DNA of 64,000 bases from NCBI GenBank assembly GCA_963733085.1, contig CAVTBY010000001.1, positions 1 to 64,000 of the forward strand, written 5' to 3'. The notes beneath the pieces were generated by a model. It was given only the letters and a program-made list of their open reading frames with translations. It was not told the origin of the DNA and ran no database searches. Shown one piece after another: positions 1-13,446 of this stretch. This DNA is from Desertimonas sp963733085 (GTDB taxonomy: Bacteria > Actinomycetota > Acidimicrobiia > Acidimicrobiales > Ilumatobacteraceae). The position numbers and the translations under genes are program-made. Every line of letters begins with the position of its first letter. The first letter of the stretch is position 1.

Positions 1-4307
<4,307 letters not shown>

Positions 4308-4597
4308 GAAGAGACTCGCAACTCGATACTTAAACCGCTCGAGTTACGACTCCTGTTTGAGCCGGTGGGAACCGGCTCGATTGTGTTTGTGACCGGTTGG
4401 GTAACCGGCCACAGAATTGACAGACAGCGTCGCCTCCGACCCGTGAGGATCGTCGACTCGCTGCCCGCACTGGCGTTTCGTCTTCTCTTCCGTTTTCAAG
4501 GAGCCGAAGCTCGGGCACTCGCCGGTCGCTGGAAGCGACGGCGTCGGTGCCTGTGTGGCTCCCGAGCAGGTACAACCTGCCGTAGGAGCGGAGTTAG
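4308..4597 (-). promoter_or_regulatory. rRNA operon leader with boxA and processing half-stem
   Basis: Transcribed leader of about 290 bases with no gene. At 4490-4509 the transcript reads CTTCGGCTCCTTGAAAACGG, a boxA-like antitermination signal that matches the spacer copy at GCTCCTTGARAAC. It overlaps a 17-base run (4480-4496, transcript AAAACGGAAGAGAAGAC) that is perfectly complementary to spacer bases 2625-2641, so the 16S can be looped out as a precursor stem. Nearer the 16S are two GC-rich hairpins, 4359-4378 (GAGCCGGT/ACCGGCTC) and about 4391-4410 (CCGGTT/AACCGG). Confidence 0.8.
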
Positions 4598-4626
4598 ACG
4601 CTATCGACCCAGCGCACCGGCGTCAA
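4598..4626 (-). promoter_or_regulatory. rRNA operon promoter
   Basis: On the minus strand TTGACG (complement at 4621-4626) is followed after exactly 17 bases by TAGCGT (complement at 4598-4603). This is a good sigma70-type promoter with the TANNNT -10 typical of actinobacteria. The -35 hexamer contains the TGA stop codon of tyrS, so the rRNA promoter starts inside the last codon of the upstream gene. A second upstream promoter cannot be excluded. Confidence 0.7.
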
Positions 4627-5898
4627 CCTCCGCGCCGAGAAATCTCGACCATGTGATACGTGTGCTTGCCCTTGCGCATCAGCAGGTAGCGGTCGTGCAG
4701 GAGCGGCACGCCGGCGAGGTCGTCGCCGGGGCCGAGCTGGGCGCCGTTGGCCCTGGTAGAGCGCTGTTCGAGGAGTCGCCGGGCGTCGCTGCGTGAGGTG
4801 GCCAGGCCGGTGGTGACAAGCAGATCGATCGGGTCACCGAGTCCGTCACGCGGCAACGTCGTCGTTGGTACCTCGTGGCGCACGACATCGAGCGCCGGCG
4901 CCGACGCCGCCGTCGGATCGCCGCCGAAGAGGATCTCGGCGGCGGCATCCGCCGCGTCCGCGGCGGCGTTCCCCGTGAACCAGTTCGGTGAGCTCACGCG
5001 CCAGTTGGCGTTGGGCGACGCGGCGTTCCGGGGCCGATCTGTGCTCGGCGAGAAGCGCCTCGATCTCCTCGACTGGGCGCATGCTGAAACGCAGCAGGCG
5101 CTCGGCGATGTCCGCGTCGTCCGTCTGCACCCAGTACTGGCGGAACTGGAACGGACTGGTTCGGTCGGCCGAAAGCCACACGGCGTTGCCCGTCGACTTG
5201 CCGAACTTCTGGCCGTCGGTGCGAAGCAGCAGCGGCCACGTCAGCCCGTGGGCGGCGCCCCCCGAGGTCTTGCGAATCAGGTCGATTCCGGCGGTGATGT
5301 TGCCCCATTGGTCGGAGCCGCCCATCTGCAACTCGACGCCGTACTCGTCGTGGAGATGCCGGAAGTCGTTGGCTTGCAGGAGCATGTAGCTGAACTCGGT
5401 GAACGAGATGCCGTGCTCGCCGTCGAGGCGCGACCTCACCGATTCCTTGGCCATCATCTGGTTGACCGTGATGTGCTTGCCGACGTCACGAAGGAAATCG
5501 AGCAATGGGACGTCTGCGGTCCACGTCGCGTTGTCGACCAGCGTCGCCGAGCGCTCGCCTGCATCGAAGTCGAGCAACCGCTCGAGCTGCGGGGTGATGC
5601 CGGCGAGGTTCTGTTCGAGCGTCTCGCGGTCGAGCAGGTTGCGCTCCTCGGAGCGACCACCAGGGTCGCCAACTACACCAGTCGCTCCACCCGCGAGGGG
5701 GAACGGCCGGTGCCCGGCCAGTTGGAAGCGGCGCAAACCGAGCTGGCCCATCAGATGCCCGACGTGCAACGAGTCGGCGGTCGGGTCGAACCCGACATAC
5801 ACGCCGATTGGTCCGGACTGGAGGCGCGCAGCGAGCGCCGAGAGATCGGTGCTGTCGTGGATCAGACCACGGGCTTGGAGGTCGGCGATCAGGTCCAT
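4623..5898 (-). CDS. tyrS: tyrosine--tRNA ligase (one frame break)
   Basis: Class I synthetase that charges tRNA-Tyr. The HIGH signature is HVGH at residues 45-48, the KMSKS equivalent is KFGKS at 231-235, and the tyrosine pocket reads QMGGSDQWGN at 191-200. The C-terminal part is an S4 RNA-binding domain ending in the YHMVEI region. The frame breaks near 4971-4974, a run of four C: the first frame runs to ELVHG and the next continues with NAAADAADAA. Removing one base gives 424 residues, the normal family length. I read this as a homopolymer error rather than a pseudogene. The stop overlaps the rRNA promoter. It is divergent from the DUF2332 gene, 53 bases away. Confidence 0.93.
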
Positions 5899-5939
5899 GT
5901 GGGCGGAACCGTACCGCTGCTCGGTGCCCGCTCATCCAC

Positions 5940-5951
5940 TACGTTGCCGCG
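5940..5951 (+). promoter_or_regulatory. leaderless -10 box for the DUF2332 gene
   Basis: TACGTT at 5940-5945 matches the TANNNT -10 consensus and lies 6 bases before the GTG at 5952. Transcription would therefore begin at or next to the start codon. The same spacing recurs at other genes in the window, which supports this start choice. Confidence 0.55.
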
Positions 5952-7031
5952 GTGTCACTCGGCGACCGCCACGCCGTCAGCGCCTGCCAGCAACAGTTCG
6001 CCGACTTCGCCCAGACGTGCGACGCGCCGCTGTACGCCGACCTCGCCGCCGGGATCGCCGAGGATCCCGAGCTGGCCGGGCTCCTGCTCGCCGCGCCGCA
6101 GCACCAACGCCTTCCGGTGTTGCTGTTCGCGTCGGTGCACTGGTTGCTCCTCGCCGAGCCGACGGCGCCGCTCGCCCGCTACTACCCCAACCTGCCGATC
6201 CCGCCCGATGAGTCGGGCGCGAGGCTCAGCGCGATCGACGCTTTCCGCGAGTTCTGTCTCCAGCGATCGACCGAGCTTGCCGAGCTGTTGGCGACTCGGC
6301 GGACACAGACCAACGAGATCGGGCGCAGCGCCCTCTTCGTCCCCTCGTTCGGGATTCTCGCCGCCGAGTGCGGACCGCTCGCCCACGTCGACGTCGGCGC
6401 CAGTGCCGGGCTCAATCTGCTGATCCCCTACTACGACTTCGTGTACGAGCCCGGCGGGAGGATCACTACCGGTTCGACCGTGAGCATCACCTGCTCGACC
6501 CGAGGCGACGTTCCGGTGCCGACGTCGCATCCGCCGATCGCCGCGGCGATCGGCATCGACACCGACCCGATCGACGTCAGCGACCCCTTGCAGGCGCGGT
6601 GGCTCGAGGCGTGTGTGTGGCCCGACCAGGTCGAGCGCTTCGAGCGCCTCGGCGCTGCCATCGCGATCGCCAATTGTGTCGGCGTCGACGTTCGATGTGG
6701 CGACGCCGCCGAGTCGATGGCCGCGCTGGTCGCGGAGTCGGCGGATCGGGGTCACCCGGTGGTGACGACGAGCTGGGTGTTGAACTACTTCCCGGCCGAA
6801 GCTCGCCGCCGATTCGTCGCCGCCCTCGACGATGCGGCCGAGCACGGCGACCTCAGCTGGTTGTTCGCCGAGAGCCCAGCGCTGTGCCCGGAGATACCGG
6901 GAATTCCGCCGGCTCGGCACGGCCCGAAACAGCCAACCGCCGTCGGGCTCGTGCGCTGGCGGAACGGCCGCCGCGACGCCCGACATGTCGCCGACGCCCA
7001 TCCCCATGGCCGCTGGCTGCATTGGCGCTGA
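5952..7031 (+). CDS. DUF2332 family protein
   Basis: About 359 residues from the chosen GTG start. The sequence fits the DUF2332 family of actinobacteria: a block rich in LPVLLFASVHWLLL and YYPNLP near the N terminus, then a DVGASAGLNLL segment resembling a methyltransferase motif I, and VVTTSWVLNYFP further on. The molecular function is unknown. A SAM-dependent role is only a guess from the glycine-rich motif. The open frame extends further upstream, but the leaderless -10 box and the divergent tyrS start favour 5952. It converges on the thioesterase gene, with a 48-bp palindrome between the two 3' ends. Confidence 0.75.
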   Translation: MSLGDRHAVSACQQQFADFAQTCDAPLYADLAAGIAEDPELAGLLLAAPQHQRLPVLLFASVHWLLLAEPTAPLARYYPNLPIPPDESGARLSAIDAFREFCLQRSTELAELLATRRTQTNEIGRSALFVPSFGILAAECGPLAHVDVGASAGLNLLIPYYDFVYEPGGRITTGSTVSITCSTRGDVPVPTSHPPIAAAIGIDTDPIDVSDPLQARWLEACVWPDQVERFERLGAAIAIANCVGVDVRCGDAAESMAALVAESADRGHPVVTTSWVLNYFPAEARRRFVAALDDAAEHGDLSWLFAESPALCPEIPGIPPARHGPKQPTAVGLVRWRNGRRDARHVADAHPHGRWLHWR

Positions 7032-7125
7032 TTGCAATTCGGTGCTCCTCGCTCATCCGTGGGTCCGCCTGCTCGCTGCGTCGAGGTTGTCTGCTCTAGA
7101 AGCGGAGTCCGGCCGGTCGACTGTG

Positions 7126-7173
7126 ACCGATGGGTGTGTAGGGGACGATTCGGTCCCCCTGGCACCCATCGGT
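7126..7173. repeat. 48-bp palindrome, copy A
   Basis: Outer arms ACCGATGGGTG (7126-7136) and CACCCATCGGT (7163-7173) are perfect inverted repeats. Inside them AGGGGAC and GTCCCCCT form an inner stem. The copy is exactly 48 bp like the other three and lies between convergent genes, where it could end transcription from both sides. See copies B (51757), C (52814) and D (63378). Confidence 0.9.
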
Positions 7174-7182
7174 TGCTTTCTC

Positions 7183-7581
7183 TTAGCTTCCGAGTGCCGC
7201 CTTGACGTCGTCGGTCACCGCGGCCGGGGAGTGGGACCCGGGCTTGACGTTGACGTAGGTGACGACGACGTCGAATCGCTCGACGCCGGCCACCGAGCCG
7301 ACGAAGCGAACGTCGAAGCTGGTCCGCCCCCACCTCGATACAGCGCAGTCGAGGTCGAGCGTGTCCCCGAAGCGAACCGCCCCGTGCCATGTGAGCACGG
7401 CCTTCTTCACCATCACGTCGAACGAGCCGTCGTTGCCGACGTAGTCCATCGCCTTCGGCATGGCCTTGTCCACCCAGGCCCCGAAGGCGTCGTCGCAATA
7501 AGCGAGGTAGTGGGAGTTGAACACGATCCCCTGCATGTCGCACTCGGCGTAGCGGATGCGCAGCGTGTGCCGGTACGTCAC
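7183..7581 (-). CDS. acyl-CoA thioesterase, 4HBT (YbgC-like)
   Basis: 132-residue single hot-dog domain protein. The N-terminal RIRYAECDMQGIVFNSHYLAYCDDA matches the 4-hydroxybenzoyl-CoA thioesterase/YbgC signature, with the catalytic Asp in YAECD followed by the G-V-F-N helix start. It probably hydrolyses acyl-CoA or acyl-ACP thioesters in the cytoplasm; the substrate cannot be read from sequence. The GTG start overlaps the argH stop as GTGA, so it looks like the last gene of the arginine operon without an obvious metabolic link. Confidence 0.88.
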   Translation of the reverse strand: MTYRHTLRIRYAECDMQGIVFNSHYLAYCDDAFGAWVDKAMPKAMDYVGNDGSFDVMVKKAVLTWHGAVRFGDTLDLDCAVSRWGRTSFDVRFVGSVAGVERFDVVVTYVNVKPGSHSPAAVTDDVKAALGS

Positions 7582-8969
7582 AGCCGCTCGATCGCCTGAT
7601 TCTCGCCGGCGAGCAGTTCACGGAAGGCGTCGAGCTGACGGTCCAAGGCGTCCGGACCGGCGCCGCCCGGAGAGGTCCGTCGCGAGACAGCGACGCCTGG
7701 CGCCACGAGGGCGGCCGCCTCCGGTCCGAGGCGTGAGTCGGCTGCGACCAGGGCACGCAGAGGTGTCGCACTCTCGACATGACGACGCACGAGATCGCCG
7801 ACGATCACGTGGGCATCGCGAAACGGTGTGCCCCGCCGGACGAGCCACTCGGCGAGATCGGTCGCGGCGGTCGTCTCGACGTCTGCTGCTGCGGCCATCC
7901 TGTCGGTGTCGAACGTCGCCGACTCGATCATCCCGGCGATCGCGACGAGACCGAGGGCGATCTGGTCGATCGAGTCGAACAGCGGCTCCTTGTCCTCCTG
8001 CAAGTCGCGGTTGTACGCCAACGGCAGACCCTTGAGCGTCGCCAGCAAACCGGTGAGGTTGCCGATCAGCCGGCCGGCCTTGCCGCGGGCGAGCTCGGCG
8101 ATGTCCGGATTGTGCTTCTGCGGGAGCATTGACGAGCCCGTGGCGTAGGCATCGTCCAAGCGGGCGAACCCGAACTCCTCGCTGGTCCACAACACGAACT
8201 CTTCGCCGATCCTCGACAAGTGGATGCCGAGGAGCGCAAGGTCGAACAGCGCCTCGGCGACGAAGTCGCGATCGCTGACGGCGTCGAGGGAGTTGTCGAA
8301 GACTCTGGCAAATCCGAGCTCCGCGGCCACCGATGCAGGATCGATCGGGAGCGAGGTCCCGGCCAGCGCCCCGGCGCCGAGCGGCGAGACGTCGAGCCGG
8401 TCGACGGTGGCCAGCAAACGGTCGACGTCCCGGGCCAGCGCCCACGCGTGGGCAAGCAGATGATGGGCGAGGAGCACCGGTTGGGCCCGCTGGAGGTGCG
8501 TGTATCCGGGCAGGTAGCTCTCCCGATCGGTCTCGGCGCGGGTCAGCAGCACCTCCTGCAGCGCCACTGTTCGACCGGCGATGGCGACCAGCTCTCGCTT
8601 GCAGTAGAGGCGGAGGTCGGTGGCCACCTGGTCGTTGCGGCTGCGCGCCGTGTGCAGCTTCGCTCCCGCCGCACCGGCGAGCTCGGTGACACGACGCTCG
8701 ACCGCGGTGTGGAGATCCTCGTCGGACTCGACGAACGAGAACGTGTCCGAAGCGAGTTCCTCCTCGACGGTGTCGAGGGCAGCGAGCACCAGATCGCGCT
8801 CCGGCTCATCGAGCAGCCCAGCGAGGGCAAGGCCACGAACGTGCGCACGCGAGCCGGCGATGTCGTCCCGCCAAAGGCGCTGGTCGAACGGCAAGCTCGC
8901 GGTGTACGCCATCAGAGCGTCCGCCGGCCCGCGCCCGAAGCGGCCGTGCCACAGGGTGGACGGTGTCAT
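7578..8969 (-). CDS. argH: argininosuccinate lyase
   Basis: 463 residues; splits argininosuccinate into arginine and fumarate, the last step of arginine synthesis. The fumarase/aspartase superfamily signature TGSSMLPQKHNP lies at residues 277-288, and HTARSRNDQ at 106-114 is a further conserved active-site block. The ATG at 8969 overlaps the argR stop (ATGA). An upstream in-frame extension over argR has no homology and is rejected. It forms the distal part of argCBDFRH. Confidence 0.97.
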   Translation of the reverse strand: MTPSTLWHGRFGRGPADALMAYTASLPFDQRLWRDDIAGSRAHVRGLALAGLLDEPERDLVLAALDTVEEELASDTFSFVESDEDLHTAVERRVTELAGAAGAKLHTARSRNDQVATDLRLYCKRELVAIAGRTVALQEVLLTRAETDRESYLPGYTHLQRAQPVLLAHHLLAHAWALARDVDRLLATVDRLDVSPLGAGALAGTSLPIDPASVAAELGFARVFDNSLDAVSDRDFVAEALFDLALLGIHLSRIGEEFVLWTSEEFGFARLDDAYATGSSMLPQKHNPDIAELARGKAGRLIGNLTGLLATLKGLPLAYNRDLQEDKEPLFDSIDQIALGLVAIAGMIESATFDTDRMAAAADVETTAATDLAEWLVRRGTPFRDAHVIVGDLVRRHVESATPLRALVAADSRLGPEAAALVAPGVAVSRRTSPGGAGPDALDRQLDAFRELLAGENQAIERL

Positions 8970-9448
8970 CGCGTCCCCCGACGGTCGAAACCGGCGAGCT
9001 CGCGTAGGTCGGCGGCAAGATGCTCGCCATGCACGCCGGCAGCCGCCACGCACATCAGCGTGTCGTCTCCGGCGACGGTTCCGAGTAATCCCTGGATGGC
9101 GCTGCGGTCGAGGGCGGAGGCGACGACATGCGCGCACCCGGGGGGCGTGCGCACGATCACGATGTTGCCGGACACGGCGACATCGGCGACCCATTCGCCG
9201 AGCACCCGGCGGAGTTGTTCCGACGGGGCGATCCGATCCGTCTCGATCGCCGGCAGGGCATACACGGTCTGCCCACCTGCGGCGCGGACCTTGATGACGC
9301 CGAGCTCGTCGAGGTCGCGCGAGACCGTCGCCTGTGTCGTCCGCACACCTTCGTGGGCGAGCAGCTCGAGCAGGCGCGGCTGGTTGCTCACCGGCTGCTG
9401 GCCGATCAGGCGGACGATGGCCTGCTGGCGCCGCTGTTTCACACTCAC
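8966..9448 (-). CDS. argR: arginine repressor ArgR
   Basis: 160-residue ArgR/AhrC regulator. The N-terminal winged helix (about residues 1-75) contains TTQATVSRDLDELGVIKV, the DNA-recognition helix. The C-terminal half carries GTVAGDDTLMCVA, the arginine-binding and hexamer-forming motif. With arginine bound it should repress the ARG boxes seen before argC and possibly at carA. The GTG start overlaps the argF stop (GTGA), so the repressor is inside the operon it controls, which implies autoregulation. Confidence 0.96.
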   Translation of the reverse strand: MSVKQRRQQAIVRLIGQQPVSNQPRLLELLAHEGVRTTQATVSRDLDELGVIKVRAAGGQTVYALPAIETDRIAPSEQLRRVLGEWVADVAVSGNIVIVRTPPGCAHVVASALDRSAIQGLLGTVAGDDTLMCVAAAGVHGEHLAADLRELAGFDRRGTR

Positions 9449-10350
9449 GGGCGGACCCCGACGAGGAGAGCCAGGGCGGCACGCGCCGCGTGGAGACGGT
9501 TATGGCCCTGGCGGAACACCCGGCTACGCGGGCCGTCGATCACGCTGGAGGACACTTCGAGACCCCGGTATGCCGGGAGACAGTGCATGAACACCGCTTC
9601 GGACCCGGCGGAGTCCATCAACGCATCGTCGACGGTGAACCCCTCGAAGGCCTGCATCCGCTGCGCCTTCTCGTCGTCCTGGCCCATCGACACCCAGGTG
9701 TCGGCGTGCACGACGTCGGCGCCGGCGACCGCGTCGACCGGCCGGTGGTGGAGGGAGACCTCGCCGATGCCGGCAAGGGCGAGTCGTTCCAGCTCGACGT
9801 CGTCGGGGGCGAACCCGGGCGGGCAGGCGAACGACACGTCGGCGCCGAGCATCGTGGAGATCTCGGCGAGCGAGCGGGCGACGTTGTTGAAGTCACCGAC
9901 CCAAGCGACGCGCCGACCCTTCAGCGACCCGAGCTCCTCCTCCATCGTCAGGGCGTCGGCGATCGCTTGCAGCGGGTGGGCGCGGTCGGAGAGGAGGTTG
10001 ACGATCGGCACCTCGGCAACGGCGCTCATGCGCTGGAGCACTCCGTGATCGAACACCCGCGCCGCGATCACGGCGTGGTAGCCCTGGAGGATCCGCACGA
10101 TGTCCTCGGCGGGCTCACGGGTGTCGATCCCGATCTCTTCGCCTCGCGTGTACACGGGGTGGCCGCCGAGCTGGACGACGGCGATCTCGGTGGAGTGACG
10201 TGTCCGCGTCGACGGCTTCTCGAAGATCAGCGCGACACCGCGGCCCTCCAGCGGCCTTCCGAGCTCATGGGGATCGAGGCGGGCGAGAGTAAGGACGTCG
10301 GCGACCTCCGCCGCGTCGAGATCCGTGACCTCCAGCAAATGCCGAGTCAC
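9445..10350 (-). CDS. argF: ornithine carbamoyltransferase
   Basis: 301 residues; joins carbamoyl phosphate and ornithine to make citrulline. The carbamoyl-phosphate loop STRTR is at residues 47-51, followed by H where T is common. The ornithine-side motifs are DTWVSMGQ and HCLPA (about 256-260). It overlaps argD upstream and argR downstream by 4 bases each, so translation is probably coupled. Its carbamoyl phosphate would come from CarAB, encoded about 25 kb away in the same window. Confidence 0.96.
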   Translation of the reverse strand: MTRHLLEVTDLDAAEVADVLTLARLDPHELGRPLEGRGVALIFEKPSTRTRHSTEIAVVQLGGHPVYTRGEEIGIDTREPAEDIVRILQGYHAVIAARVFDHGVLQRMSAVAEVPIVNLLSDRAHPLQAIADALTMEEELGSLKGRRVAWVGDFNNVARSLAEISTMLGADVSFACPPGFAPDDVELERLALAGIGEVSLHHRPVDAVAGADVVHADTWVSMGQDDEKAQRMQAFEGFTVDDALMDSAGSEAVFMHCLPAYRGLEVSSSVIDGPRSRVFRQGHNRLHAARAALALLVGVRP

Positions 10351-11537
10351 CGAAGCACCTCGCCCAGGATCGCCAGGGCCTCGTCGATCTCGGCGTCGGT
10401 GACGGTGATCGGTGGCGCCAGGCGCAGCGCCGTTGGCGTGACGGCGTTGGTCACCAAGCCGTTGTCGAGCAGGGCGCCGGCCACGTCCTTCGAGTCACGG
10501 CGGTCGAGCTCGGCGGCGAGGAGCAGCCCGCGGCCACGGACGGTGGCGACGCCCGGTACGGCCGCGAGTCCCACCGCCAGCCGCTCGCCCTGCTTCGCCG
10601 CAACGGCTGGCGCATCGATGCGTCGCATCTCGGCGATGACGGCGTTGACGGCTGCCGTGGCGATCGCCGTCGCGCTGTACGTGCTGCCGTGGTCGCCCGG
10701 CTCGAAGACCGCCGCGACCTCGTCGCGCGCCCAGCAGGCACCGACGGGCATGCCGTTGCCGAGGGCCTTCGCCAGCGTGACCACATCGGGGACCACGTCG
10801 TCGTGCTGAAAGCCGAACCAACGCCCGGTCCGGGCCATGCCGGTCTGGATCTCGTCGACGATCATCAGCGCGCCCGTCTCGTCGCAGACGCGCCGGATCG
10901 CCTCCAGGTAGCCGGGTGGAGCCGGATGCACTCCGCCTTCGCCGAGGATCGGCTCGACGAGGACGGCGGCCACCGTGCCGTCGACCGCGGCAGCGATGGC
11001 GTCGACGTCTCCCCAGGCGACGTGGCGGAAGCCCTCGGGCATCGGTTGGAACGGTTCGTGCTTGCTCGGCTGTCCGGTGGCGGCGAGAGCGGCGAGGGTG
11101 CGGCCGTGGAAGCTCCCGAACGTGCTGACGACGGTGTGCCGCCCTCGTCCACCGTGCTTGCGGGCCAGCTTGATCGCGCACTCGATCGACTCGGCGCCGC
11201 TGTTGGCGAAGAACACGCGGCCCCGCTGTCCGGTGGCGTCGAGCAGCAGCTCGTCGACGGCGACGGCTGCGGCCACCGCTTGGGGGTTGGCGAAGAAGTT
11301 GCTGACGTGGAGCAACTCCGCCGCCTGCGCCGAGATCGCCTCGGTGACGGCCGGGTTGGCGTGGCCGAGTGAGGTGACGGCGATCCCGGACAGGAAGTCG
11401 AGGTAGCGCTCCCCGTCGATGTCGAACAGCTCGGTCCCCCGACCCCGCACGAACATCCGCTGCGGCGGGGCGAACACCGGCATGAACGGCGACTCGGCAA
11501 GGCCGACCGCCCCGAATACGTCAGACACGTCAGACAT
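10347..11537 (-). CDS. argD: acetylornithine aminotransferase
   Basis: 396 residues; PLP enzyme of class III that converts N-acetylglutamate semialdehyde to N-acetylornithine. The block ALMIVDEIQTGMARTG holds the conserved Asp that binds the pyridine nitrogen, and TLAKALGNGMP contains the Schiff-base lysine. The ATG at 11537 lies inside the last codons of argB (8-base overlap). A longer in-frame N terminus reads into argB and is not supported. Confidence 0.95.
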   Translation of the reverse strand: MSDVSDVFGAVGLAESPFMPVFAPPQRMFVRGRGTELFDIDGERYLDFLSGIAVTSLGHANPAVTEAISAQAAELLHVSNFFANPQAVAAAVAVDELLLDATGQRGRVFFANSGAESIECAIKLARKHGGRGRHTVVSTFGSFHGRTLAALAATGQPSKHEPFQPMPEGFRHVAWGDVDAIAAAVDGTVAAVLVEPILGEGGVHPAPPGYLEAIRRVCDETGALMIVDEIQTGMARTGRWFGFQHDDVVPDVVTLAKALGNGMPVGACWARDEVAAVFEPGDHGSTYSATAIATAAVNAVIAEMRRIDAPAVAAKQGERLAVGLAAVPGVATVRGRGLLLAAELDRRDSKDVAGALLDNGLVTNAVTPTALRLAPPITVTDAEIDEALAILGEVLR

Positions 11538-12417
11538 CGGCCGGCTCCTTCGTTGCGTCGATGACCGTGCCGATGCCCTCGTCCGTGAAGATCTCCAGCA
11601 GCAGCACGTGAGGAACCCTTCCGTCGAGGATGTGGGCACGGTGCACCCCGTGCCGCACGGCGTGAATGCAGCTCGTCACCTTGGGGATCATCCCGCCGGT
11701 GATCGCCCCGCTCTCGATCAGCCGCTCGAGCTCGTCAGCGGTCGTCTGGTGGATCAGCGTGGAGGCGTCGTCGGCGTCGCCGCGCAGGCCCTCGACGTCG
11801 GTGAGATAGACGAGCTTCTCGGCGCCCAACGCCTCGGCGATGGCGGCGGCGACGGCATCGGCGTTGATGTTGTAGGCCTGGCCCGATTCGTCGCTGCCGA
11901 TCGTCGCCACGACGGGGATGAACTCGTCGGCGAGCAGCCCTTCGAGGATGCGCGGGTCGACGGCGTCGACGTTGCCGACGAAGCCGAGGTCGCCGTCGTG
12001 CGGCGTCGCCCGCAACAGGCCGGCGTCTCCGCCGCTGACCCCGACGGCGTAGTTGCCGTGGGCGTTGATGGCGGCGACGAGCTGAGGGTTGACCTGACCG
12101 ACGAGCACCATCCTGGCGATGTCCACGGTCTCGGCATCGGTGACGCGCAGGCCGTCGCGGAACTCGGCCGTCTTGCCGAGGCGACCCATCAGCGCCGAGA
12201 TCTGCGGTCCGCCGCCGTGCACGACGACCGGGCGCATGCCGACGAGGCGCATCAGCACGATGTCCTGAGCGAACACCTCGAGGGCGTCGTGCTCGGACGT
12301 GCCGGCGATGGCGTTGCCGCCGTACTTGACGACGACCGTCTTGCCGGCGAAGCGGCGGATGTACGGCAGCGCCTCGACGAGCACGTCAGCGCGATCTTGC
12401 GCGTCAGCGCGGTTCAC
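11530..12417 (-). CDS. argB: acetylglutamate kinase
   Basis: 295 residues from a GTG start; phosphorylates N-acetylglutamate. Recognisable motifs are KTVVVKYGGNA near the N terminus (phosphate-binding Lys) and VVVHGGGPQI. The chosen start is the GTG whose bases overlap a TGA in the argC frame (GTGA), the coupling used elsewhere in this operon. In the sequence as given the argC C terminus reads straight into argB. I attribute this to one extra T at 12424-12425, not to a real bifunctional protein. Confidence 0.93.
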   Translation of the reverse strand: MNRADAQDRADVLVEALPYIRRFAGKTVVVKYGGNAIAGTSEHDALEVFAQDIVLMRLVGMRPVVVHGGGPQISALMGRLGKTAEFRDGLRVTDAETVDIARMVLVGQVNPQLVAAINAHGNYAVGVSGGDAGLLRATPHDGDLGFVGNVDAVDPRILEGLLADEFIPVVATIGSDESGQAYNINADAVAAAIAEALGAEKLVYLTDVEGLRGDADDASTLIHQTTADELERLIESGAITGGMIPKVTSCIHAVRHGVHRAHILDGRVPHVLLLEIFTDEGIGTVIDATKEPADV

Positions 12418-13444
12418 GGCAGCAAGACCGACGCGCGGCAGGCCGGCGGTCTCGTCGAGGCCGAGGGCGACGTTGGCCGACTGGACGGCGCCGCCGGAGG
12501 CGCCCTTGGTGAGGTTGTCGAGGGCGCACAGCACGACGACGTAGCCGGTGCGCTCGTCGTACCGGGCGGTCACGAACGCCACGTTGGAGCCCTGCGCCGC
12601 CTTCGTCGAGGGTGCCTCGGCGGTCACGACGACGAACGGCTCGTCCCGGTAGGCCTTCGTCAGCTCGTCGAGCAACCCGTCCGTGCTCGTCACCGTGCCT
12701 GCCGCCGGGCGGGCGTAGCAGGTCGCCAGGATGCCCCGGTTCATCGGGGCGAGGTGGGGCGTGAAGAGGACTTCGGCGTCGAGGTTCTGCTCGATCTCCG
12801 GCGTGTGTCGATGGTCGAGCAGCCCGTAGGCGGTGAAGTTCTCGTCGACCGTGCAGAACGCCGTTCCGGCGGAGAGGGCGCGGCCGGCACCCGACACTCC
12901 GCTGGCCGCGTCGACGATGATCCCGCGACGGTCGACGAGGCTGGCGTCGAGGAGCGGGGCGAGGGCGAGCGTCGCCGCCGTGACGTAGCACCCCGGCGTG
13001 GCCACGAGCCGGGCGCCGGGAAGCACCGCCCTCGTGCGCTCGGGGAGCCCGTAGACCGCTTGACGCAGGAGCTCTGGCTGATCGTGCTCGAACCCATACC
13101 AGCGCGGGTAGTGGGACGGGATCTCGGAGCCGGAACGCCGCCGAGAGGTCGATGATGCAGCCGACGTGCTCGGTCAGTTGCGGCACGACTGCGAGGGCGG
13201 CTTCGTGGGGAAGTCCGAGGAACACGGCGTCGAGCCCGGCGGCGCGGATCTCGTCGACATCGAAGGCGCCGAACTCGAGGTGCGGATACGCCACCGCCAG
13301 CGAGGGAGCGAGTTGCGACGCCGGCACGCCGACGTTGGAGTCCGCGGTCGCGACCGCCAACTCGAGGTCGGGATGGGAGGCGATCAGCCGGAGCAACTCG
13401 ACGCCGGTGTACCCGGATGCGCCGATGACGCCGACCCGAACCAT
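12414..13444 (-). CDS. argC: N-acetyl-gamma-glutamyl-phosphate reductase (two frame breaks)
   Basis: NADPH-dependent reductase of arginine synthesis. The N-terminal Rossmann motif is GVIGASGYTGVELLR and the active-site cysteine lies in ATPGCYVTA. Translation must shift near 13113-13115 (a GGG run on the plus strand) to pass from IIDLSAAFRLRDP to YPRWYGFEHDQPELLRQAVY. It must shift again near 12424-12425 to end in GLLP and a stop. Removing one base at each place gives exactly 342 residues. Both sites are homopolymers. It is the first gene of the operon, with ARG boxes directly upstream. No argJ follows it, unlike the common actinobacterial order argC-J-B. Confidence 0.9.
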
Positions 13445-13446
13445 GA

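Noticed and set aside
8970..9482. N-terminal extension of ArgH over ArgR
   Set aside because: The extra 170 residues are an Arg/Pro-rich out-of-frame reading of argR; ArgH starts at the ATGA overlap at 8969.
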